A stretch of DNA of 64,000 bases from Eutreptiella sp. 'Long Island Sound 2002' (lineage: Eukaryota; Euglenozoa; Euglenophyceae; Eutreptiales; Eutreptiaceae): assembly GCA_964036045.1 (NCBI GenBank), contig OZ038379.1:105338025-105402024 (forward strand). The letters are read 5' to 3'. The translations under genes were made by a program, and so were the position numbers. Positions 47,601 to 58,904 of this stretch are shown one piece after another (positions within the stretch are counted from its first letter, which is position 1; the number at the start of each line of letters is the position of its first letter). Under the pieces are notes generated by a model. The model saw only the letters and a program-made list of their open reading frames with translations, was not told where the DNA came from and made no database searches.

Positions 47601-50600
47601 CAGTGAGGTAATGCGTTGCAGGAGTTCCATAGCCCACTGCCCCTCGAGAGTGGGGCGGTGCAAAGCACGAGCTCCACTGCCCACTTCCCACAAGCAGTGA
47701 GGCACTGCATTGCAAGAGCTGCGCTGCCCGCTGCCTCTACGCAATGTGGCAGTACATAGCAGAAGGTCCACTTCCTACTGCCCACTGCCGATAGGCAGTG
47801 AAGCAGTGCGTTGCAAGAATTTCACTACCCACTTCCCCCATGCAGTGAGGCAATGCATGCCGGGAGTTGCAGTGCCCACTTCCCCTAGGCAGTGAGGCAG
47901 TGCATTGCAGGAGTTGCACTGCCCACTGCCTTGTGCCGTGTGGCTGCGCTTGACGGGAGTTCCACCGCCCACTGCCCCAGGCAATGAGGCACTTCATTGC
48001 AGGGGTTGCACTCCCCTCTGCCCCCGAGGCAGTAAGGCAGTGCATTGCAGGGGGTAACTCTACAGACAGCGACCGCCTCCTAGGCAGGACTCCCCGTCCC
48101 CCGAGCTGGTGGGCCCACGCACTGACGGATTTTCAGTACCCGCCGCCCCCAGGCGGTGAGGCAGGGCATTGTAGGAGTTGCACTGCCCACTGGCCCTAGG
48201 CAGTGAGGCACTGCATTGTAGGAGTTGCACTGCCCACTACCCCGAGGCAGTGTGGCAGTAAATTGCAAGAGTACCGCTATGCAGCCAGCGACCGCCTACT
48301 TGCCCGTTCCCCGAGGAAATGGGCCAGCGCATGCCAGGAGTTCCACTACCCACCGCCCCCAAGCGGTGTGGTAGCGCATTGCGGGATTTGAACTTGTCAC
48401 TGCCCCAGGGAGTGAGGCAGTGCATTCCAGGAGGTTGCACGGTCCACTGCCCGCAGGCAGTGAGGCAGTGCGTTGCACAAGTTCCATCGCCCACTGCCCC
48501 TGGAGAGTGTGGCGACGCAAACCAGGAGCTCCACTGCCCATTTCCCACAAGCAGTGAGGCGGTGCATTGCAAGAGTTGCTGCTCATTGCCTCTAGGCAGT
48601 GTGGCACTACATAGCAGACGTTCTACTGCCCATTGCCCATCGTCGCTCGGCAATGAGGCACTGCGTTGCAAGAATTCCACTACCCACTTCCCCCAGGCAG
48701 TGAGGCAGTGCATTGCGGGAGTTGCAGTGCCCACTGCCCCAAAACAGTAAGGGAGTGCATTGCAGGAGTTGCACTGCCCACTGCCCCTGTGCCGTGTGGC
48801 AATGCTTGACATGAGTTGCACTGCCCACTGCCCCAAGTGGCAATGAGGCACTGCATTGCAGGGCCCCGCCTCCCGGGCAGGACTCCTTGTCCCCCCGGCT
48901 GGTGGGCCCGCGCTCTGCAGGAGTTCCACTGCCCGGCGGCCCCGGGGGGTGTGGCACTGCATTGTACAAGTTGCACCGCCCACTGGCCATAGGCACTGAG
49001 GCACTGCATTGCAGGAGTTGCACTGCTCACTACCCCGAGGCAGTGTGGCAGGGGATTGCAGGAGTACCGTTATGGAGACAACGACCGCCTACTGGGCAGG
49101 ACTACCTGTCCCCCGAGCTCATGGGCCTACGCATTGGAGGAGTTCCACTGCCCACCGCCTCGAGGCGGTGTGGCGTTGCATTGCAGGAGTTGAACTAGTC
49201 ACTACCCCAAGGGAGTGAGGCAGTGTATTGCAGAAGTTGCTCGACCCACGGCCTGCAAGAAGTGAGGCAGTTCTTAGCACGAGTTCCATAGCCCATTGCC
49301 CCCAGAGAGTGTAGCGGTGCAAAGCAGCAGGTCCACTGCCCACTTGCCACAAGCAGCGAGGCAGTGCATTGCAGGAGTTGCACTGCCCACTGCCCCTGTG
49401 CCGTGTGGCAGTGCTGGACAGGAATTCCACTGCCCACTGCCCCCAGACTGTGAGGCAATGCATTGCAGGAGTTGCATTGCCCACTGCCCCCAGGCAGTGG
49501 GGCAGTGCATTGCAGGGGTTCACTTTACAGGCAAACACCGCCTCCTAGGTAGGACTCCCCGTCCCCCGAGCTGGTGGGCCAGCGCTCTGCAGGCTTTCCA
49601 CTGCCCACTGGCCCTGGGCAGTGAGGCACTGCATTGCAGGAGTTGCACTGCCCATTACCCCTAGGCAGTGTGGCAGTACATTGCAGCAGTACCGTTATGC
49701 AGGCAGCGACCGCCTACTGGGCGGGACTGCCCGTCCCCCGAGCTGATGGGCCCGCGCATTGTAGGAGTTCCACTGCCCACCGCCGCAAGGCGGTGTGGCA
49801 GTGCATTGCGGGAGTTGAACTGGTCACTGCCCCAAGGCAGTGAGTCAGTGTATTGCGGAAAGTGCATGGTCCACTGCCCACAAGCAGTGACGTAGTGCGA
49901 TGCACGAGTTCCATAGCCCACTGCCCCTCGAGAGTGTGGCAGTGCAAAGCAGGAGCTCCACTGCCCACTTCCCACAAGCTGTGAGGCGGTGCATTGTTGG
50001 AGTTGCGCTCCCCAATGCCTCTAGGCAGTGTGGCAGTACATAGCAGAAGTTCCACTGCCCACTGCCCACTGCCGCTAGGCAGTGAGGCACTGCGTTGCAA
50101 GAATCACACTACCCACATGTCCCAGGCAGTGAGGCACTGCATTGCGGGAGTTGCAGTACCCACTGCCCCCATGCAGTAAGGCGGTGCATCGCAGGAGTTG
50201 CACTGCTGATTGCCCTTGTGCCGTGTGGCTGTGCTTGACAGGAATTCCGCTGCCCACTGCCCCAAGGCACTGAGGCACTTCATTGCAGGAGTTGCACTGC
50301 CCATCGCCCAAAGGAAGTGTGAGAGTGCATTGCAGGGGCCAGCCTCCTGGGCAAGACTCCCCGTCCCCCTAGCTGGTGGGCCCGCGCACTGCAGGGGTTC
50401 CACTGCCCGGCGCCCCTGGCGGTGTGGCATTGCTGTGTAGGAGTTGCACTGCCCACGGGCCGCAAGCAATGAGGCACTACATTGCAGGAGTTGCACTACC
50501 CATTACCCCTAGGCAGCGTAGCAGTACATTGCAGCAGCACCGTTGTGCAGGCAGCGACCCACCTACTCGCCAGGACTACCCGTCCCCCGCTCTCCTGGGC

Positions 50601-52650
50601 CCGCGCATTGAAGGAGTTCCACTGCCCACCGCCCCAAGGCTGTGTGGCAGTGCATTGTACGAGTTGAATTGGTCACGGCCCCAAGGCAGTGAGGCAATGT
50701 ATTGCAGGAGATGCACGGCCCACTGCCCAAAGGCAACGAGGCAATGCGTTGCAGGATTTCCACAGCCCACTGCTTCTAGAGAGTGTGGCGGTGCAAAGCA
50801 AGAGCTCCACTGCCGACTTCCCCGAAGCATTGAGGCAGTGCATTGCAAGAGTTGCGCTGTCCACCGCTTCCAGGCTGTGTGGCAGTACATAGCAGAAGTT
50901 CCACTGCCCCCTGCCCACTGCCGCTAGGCAGTGAGGCAGTGCGTTGCAAGAATTCCACTACCCACTTCCCCTAGGCAGTGAGGCAGTGCATTGCGGGAGT
51001 TGCAGTGCCCACTACCCCTAGGCAGCGAGGCACTTCATTGCAGTAGCTGCACTGCCGATTGCCCCTGTGCCGTGTGGCAGTGCTTGACATGAGTTCCACC
51101 GCCCACTGCCCCAAGGCACTAACGCACTTCATTGCAGGAGTTGCACTACCCATTGCCCCCGGGCAGTGAGGCAGTGCAATGGAGGGGTTCACTCTAAAAG
51201 CAGCGGCGGCCTCCTAGGCAGGACTCCCCGTCCGCCCAACTCGTGGGCCAGCGCACTACAGTATTTCCACTGCCCGCTGCCCCTAGGCAGTGTGGCACTG
51301 CATTGTAGGAGTTGCACTGCCCACTAGCCCTAGGCAATGAGGCACTGCATTGCAGGAGTTGCACTGCCCACTACCCCTAGGCAATGTGGGAGTACATCGC
51401 AGGAGTACCGTTCTGCAGGCAGCGACCGCCTACTTGCCCATCCCCCGAGTTGATGGGCCCGCGCATTGCGGGAGTTCCACTGCCCACCGCCCCCGGGTGG
51501 CAGTGCATTGTACGAGCCGAACTGGGCACTGCCCCAAGGCAGTGAGGCATTGTATTGCAGAAGTTGCATGGCCCACTGCCCAAATGCAGTGACACAGTGC
51601 GTTGCACGAGTTCCATAGCCCATTGCCCCAGGGAGTGTGGCAGTGCAAAGCAGTAGCTCCACTGCCCACTGCCCACTGCCCACTGCCGCTAGGAAGTGAG
51701 GCAGTTTGTTTCAAGAATTCCACTGCCAACTGCCCCCAGGCAGTGAGGCAGTTCATTGCAAGAGTTGCAGTGCCCACTGCCCCTAGGCAATAAGGCAGTG
51801 CATTGCAGGAGTCGCACCGCCCTCTGCCCATGTGCCGTGTGGCGGTGCATGATAGGAGTTCCACTGCCCACTGTCCCCAGGGAGTGAGGCACTGCATTGC
51901 ACGAGTGGCACTGCCCATTGCCGCCAAGCAGTGAGGCAGTGCATTGCACGGGTTCACTCTAAAGTCAGGGGCCGCCTCGTGGCCATGACACCCCAACCCC
52001 CAGCTAGTGGGCCCACGCAGTGCAGGAGTTCCACCGCCCGCCGCATGCAGGCGGTGTGGCAGTGCATTGTAGGAGTTGCACTGCCCACTACCGCTAGGCA
52101 GTGTGGCAGTACATTGCAAGAGTACCGCAATTTAGGCAGCGACCGCCTCCTCGGCACGACTGCGCGTCCCCCGAGCTGATGGGCCCGCGTAGTGCAGGAG
52201 TTCCACCGCCCGCCGCCCCCAGGCGGTGTGGCAGCGCACTGTAGGAGTTGCACTGCCCACTACCCCTAGGCAGTGTGGCTGTACATTGCAGGAGTACCGC
52301 TATTTAGGCAGCGACCGCCTCCTAGGCAGGATTGCCCGTCCCCCAAGCTGATGGGCCTGCGCATTACAAGAGTTCCACTGCCAACCGCCCCCAGGCGCTG
52401 GGGCAGTGCATTGCAGGAGTTGCACTGGCTACCGCCCCTAGGCAGTGAGGCAGTGTATTGCAGGAATTGCACAGCCCACTGACCGCAGGCAGTGAGGCAG
52501 TGCGTGCAGGACTTCCGTAGCCCACTGCCCCCATCAGTGTGGTGGTGCAAAGCAGGAGCTCTACGACCCACTTGCCACAAGCACTCAGGCAACACGTTGC
52601 AAGAGTTGCGCGGCCCACTGCTTCGGGGCAGTGTGGCACTGCATAGCACA
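44631..52650 (+). repeat. 47-bp hairpin-forming tandem repeat with interspersed 92-bp-type modules
   Basis: The basic unit (~46-48 bp) combines GCACTGCCCACTGCC, a short loop (usually CCTA or CCCA), GGCAGTGAGGCAGTGC and a linker ATTGCAGGAGTT. The two long words are near-perfect inverted complements, so each unit can extrude a 14-15-bp hairpin. Every few hundred bases a block starting GCGACCGCCTCCTAGGCAGG and continuing CTCCCCGTCCCCCGAGCTGG...GGGCCCGCG interrupts the array. This block resembles the 92-bp family. Blocks occur near 45306, 45613, 46373, 46592, 47098, 47418, 48066, 48284, 48867, 49078, 49525, 49703, 50337, 50552, 51200, 51418, 51960, 52135 and 52310, often as pairs ~215 bp apart, repeating every ~760-865 bp. 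Confidence 0.9.
45734..46271. mobile_element. TA-flanked MITE with poly-C inverted termini
   Basis: A 538-bp foreign segment interrupts the 47-bp array. The left end is A + C-run + GATTTAGAATGA. The right end is TCGTTCTACAC + G-run + TT. Read as inverted repeats they match at most positions after the C-run. It is bracketed by TA on both sides (45732-45733, 46272-46273), and the array commonly contains GCACTACCCACTG, so the empty site is easily explained. TA duplication suggests the Tc1/mariner group. Inside are about two and a half copies of a 64-65-bp repeat (CACC(A/T)GTCCATG at 45988, 46052 and 46117). No transposase is encoded. Confidence 0.6.
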
Positions 52651-52959
52651 AGTTGCAATCTCCACTGCCCACTAGGCACAAGTGCAATGCGGCAAGACAC
52701 ACACAGTGCAATGCGGAGCACAGCACCAAGCAGTGGGCCACCGCACACAAAATACATATGGTGCACCACATCACACAGTGTGCAGTGGTCCCACCAGACC
52801 CTGTGCGATCGTGCACAGGCGTCGGCACAACAATACTGGCCAAGTGCGACTGAACAAAGATCCCGGCTGCACAACAACACACTTGCACACAGCCCTCCCG
52901 TTTACCTCTACCCGTGGGTAGGCATCCCAACCATTGCCTTGTGGTAACAGTGCGTTCGG
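52651..52959. other. CA-rich transition DNA
   Basis: Between the 47-bp array and the second (CACAT)n array lies degenerate CACA/CAGTG-rich DNA, comparable with 36880-37015 before the first array. Confidence 0.4.
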
Positions 52960-53115
52960 CACATCACATCACATCACATCACATCACATCACATCACATC
53001 ACATCACATCACATCACATCACATCGCATCACATCACATCACATCACATCACATCACATCACATCACATCACATCACATCACATCACATCACATCACATC
53101 ACATCATATCACATC
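52960..53115 (+). repeat. (CACAT)n microsatellite, about 31 copies
   Basis: It has the same unit, orientation and almost the same length as 37016-37171, with one GCATC variant near 53025. Confidence 0.95.
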
Positions 53116-53400
53116 CACGGCCCGGCTGCCATCCCTTGTAGGTGCTCCGTAGGTTGCCACCCCGGCTGGGCAGGACCCCATATCCCCCCAGCCTGTGGGC
53201 CCGCGCCGTTGAGGGCTGCAATCCCCTGCACGAGCTCCTCAGGATGTGACCAACGGCTATGTAGGACCCCCCGTCCCCCTAGCCTGTGGGGTCGCGCCGT
53301 TTGGAGCTGCCGTCCCCTGCAGGTGCTGCATAGGCTGCGACCATCAGCTAGGCAGGATTACCTGTCGTCGCAGCCGTGGGGGGCTGTTGTCCCCCAGAGG
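53116..53400 (+). repeat. Three diverged units of the 92-bp family
   Basis: GGGCAGGACCCCATATCCCC, TGTAGGACCCCCCGTCCCCC and AGGCAGGATTACCTGTCG mark three units ~90 bp apart, each followed by a (G/C)CCTGTGGG...GCCGTT(G/T) core. The 92-bp family therefore lies on both sides of the 47-bp array. Confidence 0.7.
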
Positions 53401-55705
53401 CGCTCCATTCCAACCACTTGCACCCGGCCCAAGTGAAGCAAGAGGAATCCGGGCGCAGACACAGGCGTGGGAAGCGCAAGGCCAAGAAGGCTGAGGCGCG
53501 ACAGGCCGCGGCGGCATAACGCGGGCCATTGGCCCGTGCCCCAGCGGGAAGCCGCCCGGAGGCCGTCACGCAAACGACACCGGGCCTTGCAATCCACCGC
53601 AAAGCGGACACACGCGCATGCCCTAGAAGAAACGGGCGGAAGCCACCCAAACAATCCCGGGTTTGTGGCGGGATGCATGTGCGCCCCGTGGTGTGGGTGT
53701 CCCAATGCCGCAGCAAGACCGAAGTAGGGAGGCGCTGACATTTCTCCACATGAAGGCGCCTCCCCGCAATGTGGACCCACCACCATCTCGCGGACCACTG
53801 CAGGTGGATGGACGGGGCGGTGGGCGCAGCTTGGGTGGTGAGATGCATGGGTATCTCACCTTTCGCTCCCACACCTAGGCGGTGGTTGCATGCACACTGG
53901 TAAGTGCTGCCCTGGAAACAGTTGTGCCTCAACCGGGACGGCTGCCGGCCGCGGTCCATTGTGTACACCACTAGGTAATGCGCCGCCTCATGGTGTACAA
54001 ATACGGCGGTAACCCGCTTGGAGGGCGGACGGGGGCGGCACTTGCTCAAGCCTTCCATACCCAACCTTGAACCTTAGAGCCCTTGTGCACACGGGTGTGG
54101 CCCTTTTTGTCCCTTGGGGAGGGATTGACCGACCCACCACTCCCCAGCAAAAAATTCACCCCCATCAAAGACCCCCAACACAATCACGGCCTTGGGTGCC
54201 CCATCGCTCACATGGGCGTGCATGCCCATGGCCTCAATTCCTTGTGGACAAAGAATTTGAATGCTACACCATGTGAACCATCGTGGAACATTCAGTTTGT
54301 AGCACTCATTGAGCTGTGCAACCAAGGGGAGGAGGGGCGTCCTCAAGGTGGCAACAGCTACCTTGGTGCTCCGAAAATTGGAGGGGTAGGGGATGCCACT
54401 TCTCGCTAGCTCCAAGTGGCACATGTCCACTTGGTCCCCATATCGCTGATCCGCCAAGAAAATGCCCACAGACACCCCCTTCGACAAACCCAAGAGCCAT
54501 TGATTGGGACTCCTGCTGCCGCCGCCCTAACTCCGAACCCCCTGCTGAGCGATAAATGCGGCGCTAAGGGTGGTGCTCAGGCTGTGCACCTGCGCCTCGG
54601 CCACCCCCAGCCCCTGCTGGAGGTCATCCCTGGTCCTCCTCAACGCCTCCAAATGCACCTTCACCCCTGCCACCTCCACTTCGGACTCTTGCCGCCCCTC
54701 AGTTGCTTTCTTCACCTCGTCCCTCAACCCCTAGATCGCCTCCCGGCTCTTGTGGACCACATTGAGGGCACGGTGCAGGGGATGCTGTGTGTTGCCCTAG
54801 AGCCGCTGCACCTCAACAAGGGCAGACTCACTATCGGATTGCCTGCCTTTGCTGACTGCTAGTTCCACCCCGGTGACAGCCACTTGCTCAACAAGAGCAA
54901 GCGTCCCTCACCTCAGTGGCTATAGTGTGGACCAAGGCCCGTACCTCAAGAGTGAGGGGGGGGGGGGGGGCTCGGCTTTCATCTTGGGCACCTTCGCTGA
55001 ATTGGAGTAAGAGGTGGGGGCTTTGCCCCTAGAGGGGGTGGCACTACCCTCTTCCACCACCACCTCCTCCTCTCTAGCACTTCGCTTTGTGGGCCTCCCC
55101 CCCTTAAGGTGATATTCCTGTGCCCACTCCTATGTGGCATCGCCGGCTCTTTGGGGGGGAGGTTGTATCCCCCTCATTTGCAAAATGTTTGACCCCCTTT
55201 GCAGCTTGTGCTACACCTCCCACCCCGTATAATCATTTGTGTAATCTAACACAAAACAAAGCCGCAAGAGGAAGTAGCTCTTTGTGTGCAGGGGCTCCGC
55301 CATGCAGAAAAGGTAGATCAAGGCCGTCATTGACTCCCCCTCCGGCACCTTTGGCCATTTGGCAAGCGGCTTATTCCCACCCACCCAAACGTATGTGGGG
55401 AGGGTGAGGTTTGTCTTCCTCTCAACCCCACCCCGTCTTTCTCCTAAATGGTTACCTTGTGGTACCATCCCGTGCCCCCCTACCAGCAAGCCTCATACCC
55501 TAGCTCCATCCACCTCCACACTCCCCCATACGGCTACTTCTTCACGTCTTCCACCTCCAATCCCAACTCCACAGGGGCTGCCACTGGCTTGGGAGCCCTT
55601 GCGGGTGGGCGTGCTGCAGCCTCGGCCGCCTCCTTCGTAAACACCCTTGGCAACCGCAAGGTGGTGGCATTTGGGAAAGGAGGAGCATTTGGGGAGGAAA
55701 TGCTA
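53348..55705 (-). CDS. Large coiled-coil protein frame crossed by TAG/TAA codons (gene or pseudogene)
   Basis: Read on the minus strand. A T-rich tract ending TTTTTTTTAG stops at 55703, a good splice acceptor. After it, a frame passes three TAG codons (55534, 55480, 55444); the frame then shifts near 55430. From about 55489 to 53348 one single frame continues, with TAG at 55211, 55130, 54920, 54797, 54731 and 54527, TAA at 54074, and only one TGA (54908, near a 15-C run that may belong to an intron). The stretch 54880-54530 is a clear coiled coil (GLRDEVKKATEGRQESEVEV and following residues); both internal TAGs fall where Gln would suit the heptads. A basic segment (HLKGGRPTKRSAREEE) precedes it. 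Downstream the frame has mixed globular composition. I do not know the family. Either the stops reflect decay or TAG/TAA are read as amino acids here. Confidence 0.4.
54530..54880 (-). other. Coiled-coil domain within the 53348-55705 frame
   Basis: About 115 codons are rich in E, K, R, Q, V and L, with hydrophobic residues at 3-4 spacing (for example VKVHLEALRRTRDDLQQGLG). This is the strongest compositional evidence for real coding in the region, because GC-rich noise on this strand gives P, G, R and A rather than E, K and Q. Confidence 0.5.
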
Positions 55706-55880
55706 AAAAAAATAAAAAGAAGCAGAAACACACGATAAGTCCCGCGATAACTCGCGCGATAACCAGTTATCGTGCGATCACTCCCCGCAATACCCTTGCG
55801 ATTAACTGAGTTAGTGCGCGATAACTCAGTGGGATGACTAGTTAGGACACCCAGTTAGGGCACAATAACTCCTGCAACAA
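55706..55880. other. Dyad-rich GCGATAAC segment
   Basis: About 120 bases contain GCGATAACTC three times and its opposite (CAGTTATCG, GAGTTA) repeatedly, plus AACTAGTT. It lies between two minus-strand coding-like blocks and could be intergenic. Confidence 0.4.
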
Positions 55881-57142
55881 CTAGTTGGAGCATGGGTGAG
55901 AACGATCCACACCTGGTGACATGGGCACATGCCCCGGCCCGCGTCCGTCTTGGGTTTGTCCAGCATGAGGATCATCCTGCGCAGCCACACGAAGTCCGTC
56001 ACGGCCGCATACTCTTGCACCTGCATCCACTCCATTATCTGTGCTAGCCCCTCGAGCTCCGGGGGGACTTTGGCCACTCCCCCACACATTCCCCTCCTCA
56101 CCACCAAAATGGTGCCTGCCGGCTGTTATTCCCAACGAGCTCCTGTAGGCTAGGCCAAGGCGGTGCCTCCCCAGGGCATACCTTGGCCAAGGGTAACTGG
56201 TCTGGCTGGCTTGCCACCCCCTTGCGCACCGAAAAGCCCCGCCTTTTACAGGAGCTGACTTCCAACGTCCCATAGCCGTGGTTGTCCAGCAGCCGGCACC
56301 AACATGGGCTCCACGGATGGAGTAGGCTACTAGGGGACCGCGGCGGGCGGTGTTATGGTGCACCCACCTGCGAACCAAGCCCCCCCGGTGCGCCAAAGTG
56401 TGCAGGTGACGTTCTTGTCCCATGGCCCCGGCCACTACAGGTCCCTCCCCCAACAACTGAGTTGAGGCCGCCGATAGGGCGGCGAGCCAACTGCAGCGAC
56501 CTGCCAAGTCCCGGGGCAGCTAAGGCCGCGCCGGAGCGCGGCCAAGGTGGCTAGTTGGGCCGCTGCCAGCCCCTTGGGACACGGCAAGGCCACGACCCCG
56601 ACCAGCCAAGCCCCATAGCCGCGGCTTGAATGCGTCCCGTGCTTGTGCCCCATATGAGGCCAGCGTGCTCCCCAAATACCAGTGTGGAGCAGTCCCAAGA
56701 CCTCATGAAGGTCGACCCCTTGGAAAATGTGCTAGAGCCTGCGCATGGCCGTGCCAAACTGTCGGGGGCGGGGGGCAGCCCGCCTATAGATAGCCATCTC
56801 CCTGCACCCCCCTTCCTCGCGTGAGAGCCCTGAGCCTGAGCCGCTCCAAGCATGGTGCACTGTGTGTCGAGCTGGAGCCCCTGGCCATGTGACCGGTGTG
56901 CTTGGCGGCCCGGCCCTCAAGAGCATCACTAGGGGCCCGCCCCTCACGCTGGTGACGATCCGTTATCCCCCCTAGCAGGTCCGCCCCGTGCCGTCCAAAA
57001 AGTGCCGGTCCATGTGGTCTTGGGTGACAACCCGGCCCGCGGGCCAGCCAACATTAACGTGGACGCCTCCAAGAGCATGGCCACTCAGCTGACAAGTCTG
57101 ACGGGGGTTGACGCCGAGGACTTGGTCCTCCCCAACGTTTCG
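55838..57142 (-). CDS. TGA-free 435-codon frame with ten TAG/TAA codons, function unknown
   Basis: On the minus strand one frame runs from just after a TGA at 57143 to a TGA at 55826 without another TGA. It crosses TAG at 56972, 56732, 56435, 56330, 56327, 56150 and 55838, and TAA at 56963, 56246 and 56126; two of these are adjacent. A possible ATG is in the words DHMDRHFLDGTGRTC just upstream of 56972. The pieces joined by the stop codons read like one protein: IYRRAAPRPRQFGTAMRRL before and HIFQGVDLHEVLGLLHTG after the TAG at 56732. The C-terminal part has ordinary globular composition (MEWMQVQEYAAVTDFVWLRR). I recognise no domain. Other frames are also partly open, so chance cannot be excluded. 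Confidence 0.35.
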
Positions 57143-57145
57143 TCA

Positions 57146-57894
57146 ACTGCGAACAACTCGGACGATGAGCTAGCGCGGAGACCGTGGCCCAAGAGCCCCG
57201 GCGTGTAGACCCCCTACGCGCCGGCGACCAACATGCATCTCGCCTTGTGGCCCTCATAGCATACACCGCTGTGCAGGAGGTCAACATTTGCAGGGCCATG
57301 GATGCAAGTGTGTTCCTTGATGGTGAGCGTCTGTCGGTGGTAGGGTGCAGCATGCAGGCGGCAGGCCGGGATGCTACCCCCATCCCAAGCCCCCACTCAC
57401 TGGAGAGCAACCACCTCTCCCCGTTTTGGGCCCAATACAATAAACAAACGAGCCAGCTGTTCCAACTCGTCGACTTCACCTTGGGAGTCCCCACCTTCTC
57501 ACTCTCCACTTGGGTGGCAGATGTGATCCCCTCCCCCCACACGCTGGGGCGGGAATTAGCGTGTACTACGTGATAGAAGGCAAGGTGGAGCTCTAACTCC
57601 CCACCCCGGATGAGGACACATGCCCGGGGTCGTGGCTTCGGGCTATGGTATATGCATATGCTTGGTCTCCCAACCCCCGCCCCGGGCGGTACGACCTAAC
57701 AGCGAAGCCTCATTACTACTGTGCAAAGTGCCCCGTGTACGTCCCGCGCCCCACCCGCCCCGGGTGCCTGTGTGTATCTAGCGAAGCGACCGATATCAGC
57801 GCGGCCCGGCTTCACCTAGATGACCACAAGGAGACCCTCCACCCCCCTCCCTCGGGGAGCCCCCCCTCATGCTCACCAGTGCGATGGTCGACCA
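57146..57894. other. GC-rich DNA with competing open frames
   Basis: On the plus strand 57184-57573 is open for 129 codons with mixed composition and ends in TGA. A second plus frame (about 57550-57899) continues it after a one-base shift and contains one TAA followed by coding-like sequence (AMVYAYAWSPNPRPGRYDLT). A minus frame 57054-57542 is also open. I cannot decide among them. Confidence 0.25.
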
Positions 57895-58010
57895 CATGAC
57901 ACCATGGCACACCTTACAAGACCACAAGACACCACAACAATGCACAACATAGCACAACACACCTGCAACTTCAGAAATGATCATTTTCATTGTTTCGTTG
58001 TTGGATTTTT
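57895..58010 (+). repeat. CA-rich relic related to the (CACAT)n flanks
   Basis: ACATGACACCATGGCAC...ACAAGACCACAAGACACC...CAACATAGCACAACAC matches, word for word, much of the sequence that immediately precedes the first (CACAT)n array (36963-37015: CATACCATGGCAC, GACACAAGATGCC, CAACATAGCAC). The expanded pentamer itself is absent here. Confidence 0.55.
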
Positions 58011-58469
58011 AATGCATAAAACACACCACCTGTGAGAGAAAGAAAAGGGCACCCTCCCACACCCTTGGCTGCCCCACCCCCCCCCGCCACCAGCAGTTCT
58101 CAAGCCCCCCCCGCCCCATAACCATGGCTTGCAGGGGCCGTCCTCCAGCTCCAAAGCCTGTCCGGAGGGGCTTTGGGGTCCGGGGCCCTCCTGGAGGTCC
58201 GCAACTGGCTCTGCTACCTAGGCGGACGTCTTGGTGGCATGCAGAGCCTTCTTGAGGAGGCCGAAGACGGAGGTCGCACTCGACGGCGAGCCTAGGGATA
58301 ATTCTCTGCCGCAGGGCGGGGGCCTGCTCCCCTAGGACTTTAAGACCTACGGGGCGGGACGACCGCAGCGGCCCTGTGTACCGCTTCCAACCGACGCTCT
58401 AGCCCTTCTACTCAGTGTTCCGGAGCGCCTAGGCCCGAGAGGCCCAGGGGACTGGGACCGGCGCCACTC
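58011..58469. other. GC-rich DNA, no gene recognised
   Basis: C-runs occur near 58073-58090. No frame or repeat stands out. Confidence 0.3.
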
Positions 58470-58904
58470 CGGTTCTGTCGTAGTTGGGTTTGTTTGTTTG
58501 TTTGGTTGTGGTGTGGTGGGCTGTGGTGGAGTATGTTGTGGTCCGTGATCTCGTTTGGTGTGCTGTACTGTGTTTTGGATTAGTGTGTTATGGTGTCATG
58601 TAGTCTAGTCCGGTGTCGTGTGGTGGGTTTGGTTCGTTGGTTGGTCGGTTTGTTGGTCCGTTGTTCGTGGGCTGGTTGATTGTTTGGTCTGTTGTTGGTC
58701 AGTTGGGGGGTTGGTTCGTTGGTGCATGGTTGGTTTGTTGGTTGGCTGCGGGGTTGTTGTTTGGTTGGTTGGCTGGTTGGGTGCATCTACACCCTGTGGT
58801 GTGTGGTGTGGTGTGCTGTTGCATGGTGTGAGATGCTATGTCCGTGGGTGTGCATGTATGTGCAGCCATTGCAACAGTGGTGGGGGGGGGGGGTTGTATG
58901 GAAT
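58470..58904. repeat. GT-rich low-complexity DNA
   Basis: GTTTGTTTGTTTGG, GTTGGTTGG and GTGGTGTGG words dominate. The reverse strand resembles the CA-rich family seen at 36.9, 52.7 and 57.9 kb, so this may be an inverted, diverged copy. The long plus frame starting at 58618 exists only because the repeat lacks stops in that phase. Confidence 0.6.
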
